From an uncultured Oscillospiraceae bacterium (lineage in GTDB: Bacteria; Bacillota; Clostridia; Oscillospirales; Oscillospiraceae), in the NCBI GenBank assembly GCA_934591895.1, contig CAKTPP010000005.1:104883-168882 (forward strand): a stretch of DNA of 64,000 nucleotides. Direction: 5' to 3'. Both the position numbers and the translations under genes were made by a program. Below the pieces are notes generated by a model. That model was not told the origin of the DNA. It searched no databases and saw only the letters and a program-made list of their open reading frames with translations. Below are positions 9,039 to 16,379 of the stretch, piece by piece (the stretch's first letter is position 1; each line of letters begins with the position of its first letter).

Positions 9039-9067
9039 TTGCAAGCAAAGCGCGTGTGCGGTATAAT
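9039..9067 (+). promoter_or_regulatory. sigma-A promoter of the PPC-domain gene
   Basis: TTGCAA at 9039-9044, a 17-bp spacer, and perfect TATAAT at 9062-9067 lie 36 bases upstream of the ATG at 9104. The box begins 8 bases after the ABC exporter stop. Confidence 0.8.
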
Positions 9068-9103
9068 GACCGCAGTGCATTTCATTTGTCAGGAGGCAGA
9101 GCC

Positions 9104-9523
9104 ATGGAGTACAGAAGATTTGACAACACCATCGTCGCCCGCATCGACCGCGGGGAAGAAGTGCTTGAGCAGGTCGCGGCCATTGCGCAGGCCGAGCAGA
9201 TCAAGCTTGCGAGCGTGCAGGCGCTCGGCGCAGTCGGGGAGTTTACGGTCGGCGTGTTCCACACGGCCGAAAAGCAGTACCATGCCAACTCCTTCGCGGG
9301 CGATTTCGAGATCGTCTCGCTGACCGGCACGATCAACACGATGGACGGTGCGTTTTATGCGCACCTGCATATGAGCGCCGGAAACGAGAAGGGCGAAGTG
9401 TTCGGCGGGCATCTCAACCGCGCCGTCATCAGCGCCACCTGTGAGATGGTCATCACGGTTATCGACGGACGGGTGGACCGTTTCCACAGCGAGGAGATCG
9501 GCCTGAACCTGTTCCGGTTCTGA
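9104..9523 (+). CDS. PPC/DUF296-domain DNA-binding-like protein
   Basis: This 139-residue single-domain protein resembles the PPC (DUF296, 'PD1-like DNA-binding') family. These proteins form trimers in structures, and their role in bacteria is poorly known. Visible family features are FDNTIVARIDRGEEVLEQV at the N terminus, the core ASVQALGAVGEFTVGVF, and the conserved HLHMSAGNEKGEVFGGHL motif, whose histidines form a metal-binding cluster in related proteins. The ATG at 9104 follows an aggagg RBS. It has its own promoter and terminator and is therefore monocistronic. A direct DNA-binding role should not be assumed from the family name. Confidence 0.85.
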   Translation: MEYRRFDNTIVARIDRGEEVLEQVAAIAQAEQIKLASVQALGAVGEFTVGVFHTAEKQYHANSFAGDFEIVSLTGTINTMDGAFYAHLHMSAGNEKGEVFGGHLNRAVISATCEMVITVIDGRVDRFHSEEIGLNLFRF

Positions 9524-9534
9524 GCATCTGTGTC

Positions 9535-9571
9535 AAAAGCACGCACGGCTATGAGTCGTGCGTGCTTTTTT
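9535..9571 (+). terminator. intrinsic terminator after PPC gene
   Basis: The stem AAAAGCACGCACG / CGTGCGTGCTTTTT with a 9-base loop ends in a T run. It starts 11 bases after the PPC-gene stop and insulates the suf promoter. Confidence 0.9.
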
Positions 9572-9582
9572 GCTGCCTTGAT

Positions 9583-9615
9583 CCTATATTCCTATTGACA
9601 ACATAGGGATATAGG
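9583..9615. promoter_or_regulatory. 33-bp palindrome over the suf promoter, candidate operator
   Basis: The left arm CCTATATTCCTAT (9583-9595) and right arm ATAGGGATATAGG (9603-9615) match at 12 of 13 positions around a 7-base centre. The element covers the -35 box and most of the -35/-10 spacer, the usual place for a repressor. Fe-S operons are often controlled by Rrf2/IscR-type regulators, but the arms do not clearly match the E. coli IscR or cyanobacterial SufR sites known to me. The regulator is unknown. Confidence 0.7.
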
Positions 9616-9623
9616 CATATAAT
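9595..9623 (+). promoter_or_regulatory. sigma-A promoter of sufCBDSU
   Basis: Perfect TTGACA (9595-9600), a 17-bp spacer and perfect TATAAT (9618-9623) form the strongest promoter in the window. A leader of roughly 110 bases precedes sufC and contains a short hairpin, CCGTGCC / GGCACGG (9694-9711), followed by only three T. Confidence 0.9.
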
Positions 9624-9739
9624 TCACCTCAATGAGGTAGGAATTGCACCAAGTTATCCGCAGCCTCTCAGAATTCATGTATATCGTATGCAGCCGTGCC
9701 GTCAGGCACGGTTTGCCATTGGGAACGGAGGATATATCT

Positions 9740-10486
9740 ATGAACAGCAGCCTGCTTGAAGTCAGCGGCCTGCGCGTGAGCGCGGGTGAGAAAGAGATCC
9801 TGCACGGCGTGGATCTGACCGTCGGCAAGGACGAGACGCATGTGCTCATGGGGCCGAACGGCACCGGCAAGTCCACGCTCGGCTATGCGATCACCGGCAA
9901 TCCGGAGTACACGGTCACGGCCGGAAAGATCGTCTTTGACGGCGAGGATATTACGGACCTGCCGGTCAACGAGCGCGCGAAAAAGGGCATTTTCCTGTCC
10001 TTTCAGAATCCGCTCGAGGTGCCCGGCGTGACGCTCAGCGCGTTTATCCGCAGCGCACTCGAGCAGAAGACCGGCAAGCGCATCCGCCTCTGGGACTTCA
10101 AGAAGAAGCTTGCCGAGACGATGCAGCTGCTGGCGATGGACGCTTCCTATGCCGAGCGCGACCTGAACGTGGGCTTTTCCGGCGGTGAGAAAAAGAAAGC
10201 GGAGATTCTGCAGATGCTCATGCTTGAACCCAAGCTCGCCATCCTCGACGAGACGGACTCCGGTCTGGACGTCGACGCGGTGCGCACGGTCTCCAAGGGC
10301 GTGCAGCTCTATCGTGAGCGCGTGCACGGCTCGCTGCTCATCATCACGCACAGCACCCGCATTCTCGAGGCGCTGACGGTGGACGCCGCGCACATCATGG
10401 AGCAGGGCGTCATTGTGAAAAACGGCGATGCATCGCTTGTAGATACCATCAATGAAAACGGCTTTGGCGGCATCCGAGCAGACTGA
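9740..10486 (+). CDS. sufC: Fe-S cluster assembly ATPase SufC
   Basis: SufC is the soluble ABC-type ATPase of the SufBCD scaffold complex that builds and delivers Fe-S clusters. The 248-residue protein has Walker A GPNGTGKSTLGYAI, signature region GFSGGEKKKAEILQ with the SufC-type FSGGEKKK form, and Walker B LAILDETDSGLDVDAV. The ATG at 9740 has an RBS (ggaacggagg) 10 bases upstream. The frame is open back to 9644, but that extension reads through the leader. It heads sufC-B-D-S-U, a common order in Gram-positives. Confidence 0.96.
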   Translation: MNSSLLEVSGLRVSAGEKEILHGVDLTVGKDETHVLMGPNGTGKSTLGYAITGNPEYTVTAGKIVFDGEDITDLPVNERAKKGIFLSFQNPLEVPGVTLSAFIRSALEQKTGKRIRLWDFKKKLAETMQLLAMDASYAERDLNVGFSGGEKKKAEILQMLMLEPKLAILDETDSGLDVDAVRTVSKGVQLYRERVHGSLLIITHSTRILEALTVDAAHIMEQGVIVKNGDASLVDTINENGFGGIRAD

Positions 10487-10502
10487 AAGCGAGGCGATCC
10501 GA

Positions 10503-11909
10503 ATGAAGGAAAAAAGTCAGGTTGCGGACATTGACCGCAGCGTCTACGACATCCGCGACCGCGAGGATGATGCCTATCGCATGCAGGAGGGCCTGACGCC
10601 GGAGATCATCGACAAGCTTTCCAAGGAGAAAGGCGATCCCGTCTGGATGCAGCAGTTCCGGCTGCAATCGCTGCAGATCTATAATGAGATGCCGGTTCCG
10701 GACTGGGGCCCGTCCATCGAGGGACTGGATATGGATCATATTGCGACCTATGTTCGCCCAAAGACCGACATGAAAAACGACTGGAAGGACGTCCCGCAGG
10801 ATATCAAAGACACCTTCGAGCGTCTTGGCATCCCGCAGGCGGAGCGCAAATCGCTTGCCGGCGTCGGTGCACAGTACGATTCCGAGCTTGTGTATCACAA
10901 CGTCCGGGACGAAGTGGCTGCACAGGGCGTCGTCTACACCGACATGGAGAGCGCGCTCAAGGGCGAATACGCCGACATGGTGCACAAGTATTTCATGAAG
11001 CTTGTCACACCGCGCGACCATAAGTTTGCTGCCCTGCACGGCGCGGTCTGGTCCGGCGGCTCGTTCGTATATGTGCCGAAGGGCGTGCAGGTGTCCATCC
11101 CGCTGCAGTCGTACTTTCGCCTGAATGCCAAGGGGGCAGGCCAGTTTGAGCACACACTCATCATTGTCGATGAGGGTGCGAGTCTGCATTTTATCGAGGG
11201 CTGCTCAGCGCCGAAATATAACGTTGCAAACCTCCACGCCGGCTGCGTGGAGCTGTATGTGAAGAAAAACGCCAGGCTGCGCTACTCGACCATTGAAAAC
11301 TGGTCGAAGAACATGTATAACCTCAACACCAAGCGCGCGCTCGTGGAAGAGGGCGGCGTGATCGAATGGGTGTCCGGTTCGTTCGGGTCTCATGTCGGCT
11401 GCCTGTATCCGATGAGTGTGCTCAAGGGCGACAATGCCAAGATGGAATTCACCGGCGTCACGTTTGCCGGCGCGGGGCAGAATCTTGACACCGGCGCGAA
11501 GGTCGTGCACATCGGCAGGAACACGAGCTCGTATATGAACACACGCTCGATCAGCAAGAGCGGCGGCATCAGCACATTCCGCAGCAGCGTCGTGGTGCAA
11601 AAGGGCGCTACGCACGCGAAATCCTCCGTGTCCTGCCAGTCGCTGATGCTCGATTCCGAGTCCCGCTCCGACACTGTCCCGGCCATGGACATCCGCACGA
11701 AGGACGCCGCCGTCGGTCATGAGGCCAAGATCGGCAGCATCAGCAACGAGGCGGTGTTTTATCTCATGAGCCGCGGCATGAGTGAGGAGGATGCCCGCGC
11801 GCTGATCGTCAGCGGCTTTGCGGACAATGTCTCCAAGGAGCTGCCGCTTGAGTATGCGGTGGAAATGAACAATCTTATTCGTCTGGAGATGAAGGGCAGC
11901 ATCGGCTGA
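10503..11909 (+). CDS. sufB: Fe-S cluster assembly scaffold SufB
   Basis: SufB is the beta-helical scaffold subunit on which Fe-S clusters form with SufC and SufD. The 468-residue length is standard. The conserved blocks FAALHGAVWSGGSFVYVPKG, GCSAPKY, and the C-terminal SSVSCQSLMLD and AVGHEAKIGSIS are all present; the Cys in SCQSLML is the region implicated in sulfur transfer and cluster assembly. I choose ATG 10503 over an in-frame upstream start that would overlap sufC. It begins 16 bases after sufC and ends 27 bases before sufD. Confidence 0.96.
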   Translation: MKEKSQVADIDRSVYDIRDREDDAYRMQEGLTPEIIDKLSKEKGDPVWMQQFRLQSLQIYNEMPVPDWGPSIEGLDMDHIATYVRPKTDMKNDWKDVPQDIKDTFERLGIPQAERKSLAGVGAQYDSELVYHNVRDEVAAQGVVYTDMESALKGEYADMVHKYFMKLVTPRDHKFAALHGAVWSGGSFVYVPKGVQVSIPLQSYFRLNAKGAGQFEHTLIIVDEGASLHFIEGCSAPKYNVANLHAGCVELYVKKNARLRYSTIENWSKNMYNLNTKRALVEEGGVIEWVSGSFGSHVGCLYPMSVLKGDNAKMEFTGVTFAGAGQNLDTGAKVVHIGRNTSSYMNTRSISKSGGISTFRSSVVVQKGATHAKSSVSCQSLMLDSESRSDTVPAMDIRTKDAAVGHEAKIGSISNEAVFYLMSRGMSEEDARALIVSGFADNVSKELPLEYAVEMNNLIRLEMKGSIG

Positions 11910-11936
11910 CCGCACATTCCGAAAGGAGGGAATATC

Positions 11937-12878
11937 GTGAATACGAGCCAACAGCTGGTCGTCAACAAACTGCCGGCCAGAACGTGGAACCATCTCAATG
12001 TCAACGAAGCGACCATCCCGTGGAATGCGGCCGAAGCGGCCGATCTCGGGACGGATACCTATCAAATCACAGCAGAGAACCGGACGCAGCCGCTGCATAT
12101 TGACCTGAGCGGCGCTGAGGGTTATAGCTGCAGGCACATCGTGATTGATGTGGCCGCCGGCGTGCAGGCAACGGTATATATGGTGCTCGATACGCAGGGC
12201 AGCCTCGCCGTAGAAACGGCGCTGACACTGCATGAGCGTGCGTCTGTGCGCCTTGTGCAGGTGCTCGGCGCGCACAGCGGTGCGCTGCTCTACGCCAGAA
12301 CGGACGCCGACTGTGCACCCGATGCCGGCGTGGACATGACGCAGATCCTCATGGGCGGGGGCGACCTGTACTCTGATAACGACACGGAGCTTGTCGGTGA
12401 CGGCAGCCGCTATTCGGCGCAGATCGGTTATCTCGGCCGCGGCAGCCAGACGATCGACGTCAATGTCGTTGTCAACCACTACGGCAGGAACACAGCCTGT
12501 GAGATCGATACCTCCGGTGCGCTCAAGGAGGCGGCGAAGAAGGTCTTCCGCGGCACGATCGATTTCAAGACCGGCTCGTCGAACTCCGTCGGCAACGAGA
12601 AGGAGACCGTGCTCATGCTCGGCGACGATGTCGTCAACAAGACGGTGCCGCTCATCCTCTGCGCAGAGGAAAACGTCGTCGGCAATCACGGCGCGACCAT
12701 CGGCGAGCTCGATGACGAGACGCTGTTTTACTTTGAAAGCCGCGGCATCTCCCGCGCTCAGGCCGAAAACATTCTGGCGCGTGCCGCCATCGAGCGCTTT
12801 GCGCGCACGGTGGATGACGAAGCGCTGCGTGCGCAGATTCTTCAGACGCTCGAGGAGGAACTCAACGATGACGTATGA
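11937..12878 (+). CDS. sufD: Fe-S cluster assembly protein SufD
   Basis: SufD is the SufB paralogue that completes the SufBC2D complex. The 313-residue protein is shorter than the roughly 420-residue E. coli SufD, as is common in clostridia, where the N-terminal region is reduced. The C-terminal beta-helix and helical part is clear, with SSNSVGNEKETVLMLGDD, GNHGATIGELDDETLFYF and ESRGISRAQAENILARA. The start is GTG at 11937, supported by a strong aaaggaggg RBS 6 bases upstream. It overlaps the sufS start by 11 bases. Confidence 0.92.
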   Translation: MNTSQQLVVNKLPARTWNHLNVNEATIPWNAAEAADLGTDTYQITAENRTQPLHIDLSGAEGYSCRHIVIDVAAGVQATVYMVLDTQGSLAVETALTLHERASVRLVQVLGAHSGALLYARTDADCAPDAGVDMTQILMGGGDLYSDNDTELVGDGSRYSAQIGYLGRGSQTIDVNVVVNHYGRNTACEIDTSGALKEAAKKVFRGTIDFKTGSSNSVGNEKETVLMLGDDVVNKTVPLILCAEENVVGNHGATIGELDDETLFYFESRGISRAQAENILARAAIERFARTVDDEALRAQILQTLEEELNDDV

Positions 12879-14082
12879 TTATAAGCAGGACTTTCCGATC
12901 TTTCAGCACACGGACGTCGCCTATATCGATAACGCGGCCACGGCGCAGCGCCCGCAGTGCGTGCTGGACGCTGTGACGGATTTCTACCGCTGCCACAACG
13001 CAAACCCTCTGCGCGGACTGTACCCGCTGAGCGTCGAGGCGACCGATATCTATGAGCAGGCGCGTGAGACGGTGCGCGATTTCATCGGCGCACGCTCGGC
13101 GCGTGAGATCGTCTTTACCCGCAACACGACCGAGAGCCTGAACCTCGTCGCCTACAGCTACGGCCTGACGCACGTCAAGGCGGGGGATGAGGTGCTCGTG
13201 TCCATTATGGAGCACCACAGCGACCTGCTCCCGTGGCAGATGGTCTGCCGCCAGACTGGCGCAGAGCTGAAGTTCATCGAGTGCGCGCCCGACGGCAGTG
13301 TGGATCTCCGGCAGATCGAATCGCTCATCACCGAGCGCACGAAGATCGTCGCCATGACGCAGGTGTCGAACGTTCTCGGCCGGAAGTACCCCGTGCAGGA
13401 AGTCGCCGCCATGGCGCACAAAAAGGGCGCGGTCATGGTCGTGGACGGTGCGCAGAGCACACCGCACATGCCGGTGAACGTGCAGGAGCTGGGCGCGGAT
13501 TTCTTCGCCTTCTCCGGCCACAAGATATTTGGCCCCATGGGGATCGGCGGGCTGTACGGCAGGGAGGAGCTGCTCGAGCAGATGCCGCCGTTTCTCTCCG
13601 GCGGCGAGATGATCGAATCCGTCACACGCACGGGTGCCGTCTATGCCGAGCTGCCGCACAAGTTTGAAGCCGGCACAGTCAATGCCGCCGGTGCGGCCGG
13701 GCTGGCCGCTGCCATCCGGTATGTGCAGAGCGTCGGCTTCGACACCATCCGGCAGCGTGAGCATGATCTGACGGCCAATGCCCTCGCGCGTGTCCTGTCC
13801 GTGCCGCATGTGCACGTGCTCGGCACCGATAAGCCGGAGGATCACAACGGCATCATCACCTTCACGGTCGACAGCGTGCACCCGCACGACATCAGCGAGA
13901 TCATGGCGTCCGACGGCGTCAACATCCGTGCCGGACACCACTGTGCGCAGCCGCTGCTCGCGCACCTCGGCCTGAACGCGACGGCCCGCGCCAGCTTTGC
14001 CTTCTATAACACCGACGAGGATGTCGACCGGTTCGTTGAGAGCCTCTCGACCCTGAGGGAGCGCATGGGATATGGAAAATAG
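12868..14082 (+). CDS. sufS: cysteine desulfurase SufS
   Basis: SufS is the PLP-dependent desulfurase that takes sulfur from cysteine for cluster assembly. The 404-residue protein has the PLP-contacting MEHHSDLLPWQ, DGAQSTPHMP, the Schiff-base lysine in SGHKIFGPMGIGG, and the active-site loop VNIRAGHHCAQP with the persulfide Cys. The sequence type and the adjacent sufU suggest sulfur passes to SufU, not SufE. The ATG at 12868 follows gaggaggaa. The longer upstream frame is shadow coding of sufD. Confidence 0.96.
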   Translation: MTYDYKQDFPIFQHTDVAYIDNAATAQRPQCVLDAVTDFYRCHNANPLRGLYPLSVEATDIYEQARETVRDFIGARSAREIVFTRNTTESLNLVAYSYGLTHVKAGDEVLVSIMEHHSDLLPWQMVCRQTGAELKFIECAPDGSVDLRQIESLITERTKIVAMTQVSNVLGRKYPVQEVAAMAHKKGAVMVVDGAQSTPHMPVNVQELGADFFAFSGHKIFGPMGIGGLYGREELLEQMPPFLSGGEMIESVTRTGAVYAELPHKFEAGTVNAAGAAGLAAAIRYVQSVGFDTIRQREHDLTANALARVLSVPHVHVLGTDKPEDHNGIITFTVDSVHPHDISEIMASDGVNIRAGHHCAQPLLAHLGLNATARASFAFYNTDEDVDRFVESLSTLRERMGYGK

Positions 14083-14506
14083 GAGTTTTTATAATGAGAT
14101 TCTGACCGAGCACAACATCCATCCGGAGTTCAAGCACGACATTCCGGACGCGGACATTGAACTTGCGGGCGTGAACCCGAGCTGCGGCGACAACATCGTC
14201 CTCAAGCTCAAGACCGACGGAGATGTCATTACCGACGGCGGTTTCGTCGGCGACGGCTGTGCCATCTCGCAGGCGTCTGCGGATATTATGCTCGGCATGA
14301 TCGTGGGACAGAAGAAGGAAAAGGCACTGGAAATGGGCCGCACCTTCCTGCGCATGATCCACGGTGAGGCGACCGGGGAGGAGATTGAGAGTCTCGAAGA
14401 AGCCTCGGCGCTCAAGGACATTGCGCACATGCCTGCGCGTGTGAAATGCGCCATGCTCGGCTGGCGCACGCTCACCGAGGCGCTGACCGGAAAGGTCGAA
14501 GAATAA
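14072..14506 (+). CDS. sufU: SufU zinc-dependent sulfur transfer protein
   Basis: SufU accepts persulfide sulfur from SufS; Gram-positive SufU binds zinc through conserved cysteines and is an activator or sulfurtransferase, not a classical scaffold. The 144-residue protein has the three expected Cys contexts: NPSCGDNI near residue 42, GDGCAISQAS near residue 67, and RVKCAMLGW near residue 129. The extra 18-21-residue insertion between the second and third Cys (MIHGEATGEEIESLEEASAL) is typical of SufU compared with IscU. It overlaps sufS by 11 bases and ends the suf operon. Confidence 0.94.
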   Translation: MENRSFYNEILTEHNIHPEFKHDIPDADIELAGVNPSCGDNIVLKLKTDGDVITDGGFVGDGCAISQASADIMLGMIVGQKKEKALEMGRTFLRMIHGEATGEEIESLEEASALKDIAHMPARVKCAMLGWRTLTEALTGKVEE

Positions 14507-14515
14507 GCCGTTCCC

Positions 14516-14556
14516 GCCGCCGGCGGATGCTGATGCAGCGTCTGCCGGCGGCTTTC
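14516..14556 (+). terminator. probable intrinsic terminator of suf operon
   Basis: The arms GCCGCCGGC (14516-14524) and GCCGGCGGC (14544-14552) enclose a 19-base loop that can pair further. Only a short TTTC follows, so the U tract is weak. Confidence 0.65.
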
Positions 14557-14590
14557 TGCGCGCTGAAATCGCCGCGTTTTCGCGCGGGGG

Positions 14591-14619
14591 TTGTGCGGGG
14601 AGGAGTTTTGTGGTACATT
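14591..14619 (+). promoter_or_regulatory. possible promoter of the hydrogenase-like gene
   Basis: TTGTGC (14591-14596), a 17-bp spacer and TACATT (14614-14619) are a moderate match to sigma-A. It is followed by an A-rich stretch and a palindrome at 14659-14670, upstream of the ATG at 14688. Confidence 0.45.
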
Positions 14620-14644
14620 AAAAAAATAGAAATCAAGAGAGATC

Positions 14645-14670
14645 GTGAAACACTACTCGTGAAATTTCAC
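14645..14670. promoter_or_regulatory. GTGAAATTTCAC palindrome, candidate operator
   Basis: A perfect 12-bp palindrome (14659-14670) sits 18 bases upstream of the hydrogenase-like start. A further half site GTGAAA lies at 14645-14650. The half site resembles the Rex box (TTGTGAA-N4-TTCACAA), but the spacing between arms is two bases, not four, so I do not call a Rex site. Confidence 0.4.
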
Positions 14671-14687
14671 AGAAAGGCGGGAGCCCC

Positions 14688-16379
14688 ATGGATGTTCTGC
14701 GTTTCAAACAGGCCAACTGCAAAAACTGCTACAAATGCGTCCGGTTCTGCCCGGTCAAGTCCATCCGCGTCTATCAGGGTCACGCACAGATCATTTCCAG
14801 CGACTGCATTCTCTGCGGCAACTGCGTGTCTGTCTGCCCGCAGCACGCGAAGGAGGACATCAGCGACGTCGGCCAGATCCGGGAGCTGATCGCCTCCGGC
14901 AAGCAGGTCGTCGTGAGCGTCGACTCGTCGTACATCGCCTATTTTGACACCCCCGGTTTTCAGGGCATTGAAAAGCCGCTCAAGGCGCTCGGCTTTGCGG
15001 CGGCGCACGAAACTGCGGAGGGCGCCTATCTGGTCAAAAAGGAGCTGGAAAAACTCGCCGCCCAGCCGGGCGATGCGCCGATCATCACGTCGGGCTGCTC
15101 GACGATCGTGCTCTATGTGGAAAAGCATCTGCCGGAGGCGCTGCCGTATCTCGCTCCGGTGCTCTCGCCGATGCAGGCGCATGCCGTGCTGCTGCGCGAG
15201 CGCTATCCGGGCGCGACCATTGTCTACATCAGTCCCTGCATCTCCAAGAAGGAGGAGACGACGCGCTTTGAGAGCGTCGGCGCTGATTATGACATCACCT
15301 TCACGGAGCTGGAGGAGTGGATGAACGAGGCCGGTGTCGCCGTCGACCCGAACGTCCCGGCGGATGAGCCGATGCTCTCGCGCGCTTATACGATCACAAA
15401 CGGTGTCCTGCACTCCATGGCGCTCGATTCCGGGCGCGATTATCTGTTCCTGGACGGTCTGGACGACAGCATCCAGACGCTCAAGAGCGTTGTCAATGGC
15501 GAGCTGCGCAACTGCTTTATCGAAATCGCCGCCTGTCACGGCAACTGCGTCGGCGGCCTTGCGTTCCGGCAGAAGCACACAAACCTGCTCGAGTCGCGCC
15601 GCCGCGTGATCCAGAGCGCCAACGGCAGCAGGAACTTCGATATTCAGGATCCGGTCAACATGCGCCGCGTGCTCATCGACAAGAAGCATCCGACCGATCT
15701 GCCGCCGGAATCCGTCATCAACGGCATCCTGCGCAAGATGGGCAAATTCAGCCCGGCGGATGAGCTCAACTGCGGCCTGTGCGGTTACCGCACCTGCCGC
15801 GACAAGGCAATCGCCGTCTATGAAGGGCGCGCCGAGATCAGTATGTGTATGCCCTATATGAAGGAGCGCGCCGAGACCTACTCCGAGAAGATCATCAACG
15901 TCTCGCCCGAGGGCATTGTCACGGTCGGTAAAAAGCTCAAGGTACGGCAGATCAACAAGGCGGCCTGCAAGATCTTCGGCATCAAGGATCCGGCGGACAT
16001 CATCGGCTATCCGGTGTCGCGCATCATGGATGAGTACGACTTCGTGAAGATGATCAGTCAGGACGAGACGCAGGTCACGGACGAGGTCTTTCTTGCCGAC
16101 TACAACGTCTATCTCGAGCGCATCTTCATCTGCGACCCGGAGCGCACGCTCTTTACCTGCATCATGCGCGACGTGACCAAGGCGCGCCAGCGCCGCAATA
16201 AGATCCAGAAGACGAAGATCCATGCGGCCGATCTGGCGGACGATATCATTGCAAACCAGCTGCGCATCGTGCACGAGATCGCAAGTCTGCTCGGAGAAAC
16301 GGCGGCGGAGACCAAGGTGGCTGTGCACGATCTGAAGGAAGCCATCATGCTTGATGAGGACGGCGATGATGATGCGTAA
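14688..16379 (+). CDS. putative sensory [FeFe]-hydrogenase-like protein with PAS domain
   Basis: This 563-residue protein probably senses redox state or hydrogen. Residues 1-65 hold two 4Fe-4S ferredoxin motifs (CKNCYKCVRFCP and CILCGNCVSVCP). Residues about 80-300 match the [FeFe]-hydrogenase large-subunit domain in reduced form: motif 1 TSGCST (Cys137), motif 2 SPCISKKEE (Cys184), motif 3 ACHGNCVGG (Cys283, Cys287). All four H-cluster ligand cysteines are present, but the proton-transfer Cys of TSCCP is Gly136. A further Fe-S motif (CGLCGYRTC near residue 365) and a PAS domain (about 395-490) follow. Missing accessory residues and the PAS domain resemble group C/D 'sensory' hydrogenases, not catalytic ones. 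It overlaps the SpoIIE-type phosphatase gene. Confidence 0.85.
   Translation: MDVLRFKQANCKNCYKCVRFCPVKSIRVYQGHAQIISSDCILCGNCVSVCPQHAKEDISDVGQIRELIASGKQVVVSVDSSYIAYFDTPGFQGIEKPLKALGFAAAHETAEGAYLVKKELEKLAAQPGDAPIITSGCSTIVLYVEKHLPEALPYLAPVLSPMQAHAVLLRERYPGATIVYISPCISKKEETTRFESVGADYDITFTELEEWMNEAGVAVDPNVPADEPMLSRAYTITNGVLHSMALDSGRDYLFLDGLDDSIQTLKSVVNGELRNCFIEIAACHGNCVGGLAFRQKHTNLLESRRRVIQSANGSRNFDIQDPVNMRRVLIDKKHPTDLPPESVINGILRKMGKFSPADELNCGLCGYRTCRDKAIAVYEGRAEISMCMPYMKERAETYSEKIINVSPEGIVTVGKKLKVRQINKAACKIFGIKDPADIIGYPVSRIMDEYDFVKMISQDETQVTDEVFLADYNVYLERIFICDPERTLFTCIMRDVTKARQRRNKIQKTKIHAADLADDIIANQLRIVHEIASLLGETAAETKVAVHDLKEAIMLDEDGDDDA

Noticed and set aside
9694..9713. Attenuator or riboswitch in the sufC leader
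   Set aside because: The only clear element is a 7-bp hairpin with three T, too weak to call. No riboswitch core was recognised.
14645..14670. Rex operator upstream of the hydrogenase-like gene
   Set aside because: Arms resemble Rex half sites, but the spacing is two bases shorter than the Rex consensus.
14688..16379. Catalytic [FeFe] hydrogenase
   Set aside because: The L1 motif lacks the proton-transfer Cys and the usual TSCCPxW and MACPGGC forms are degenerate, so a sensory role is more likely.
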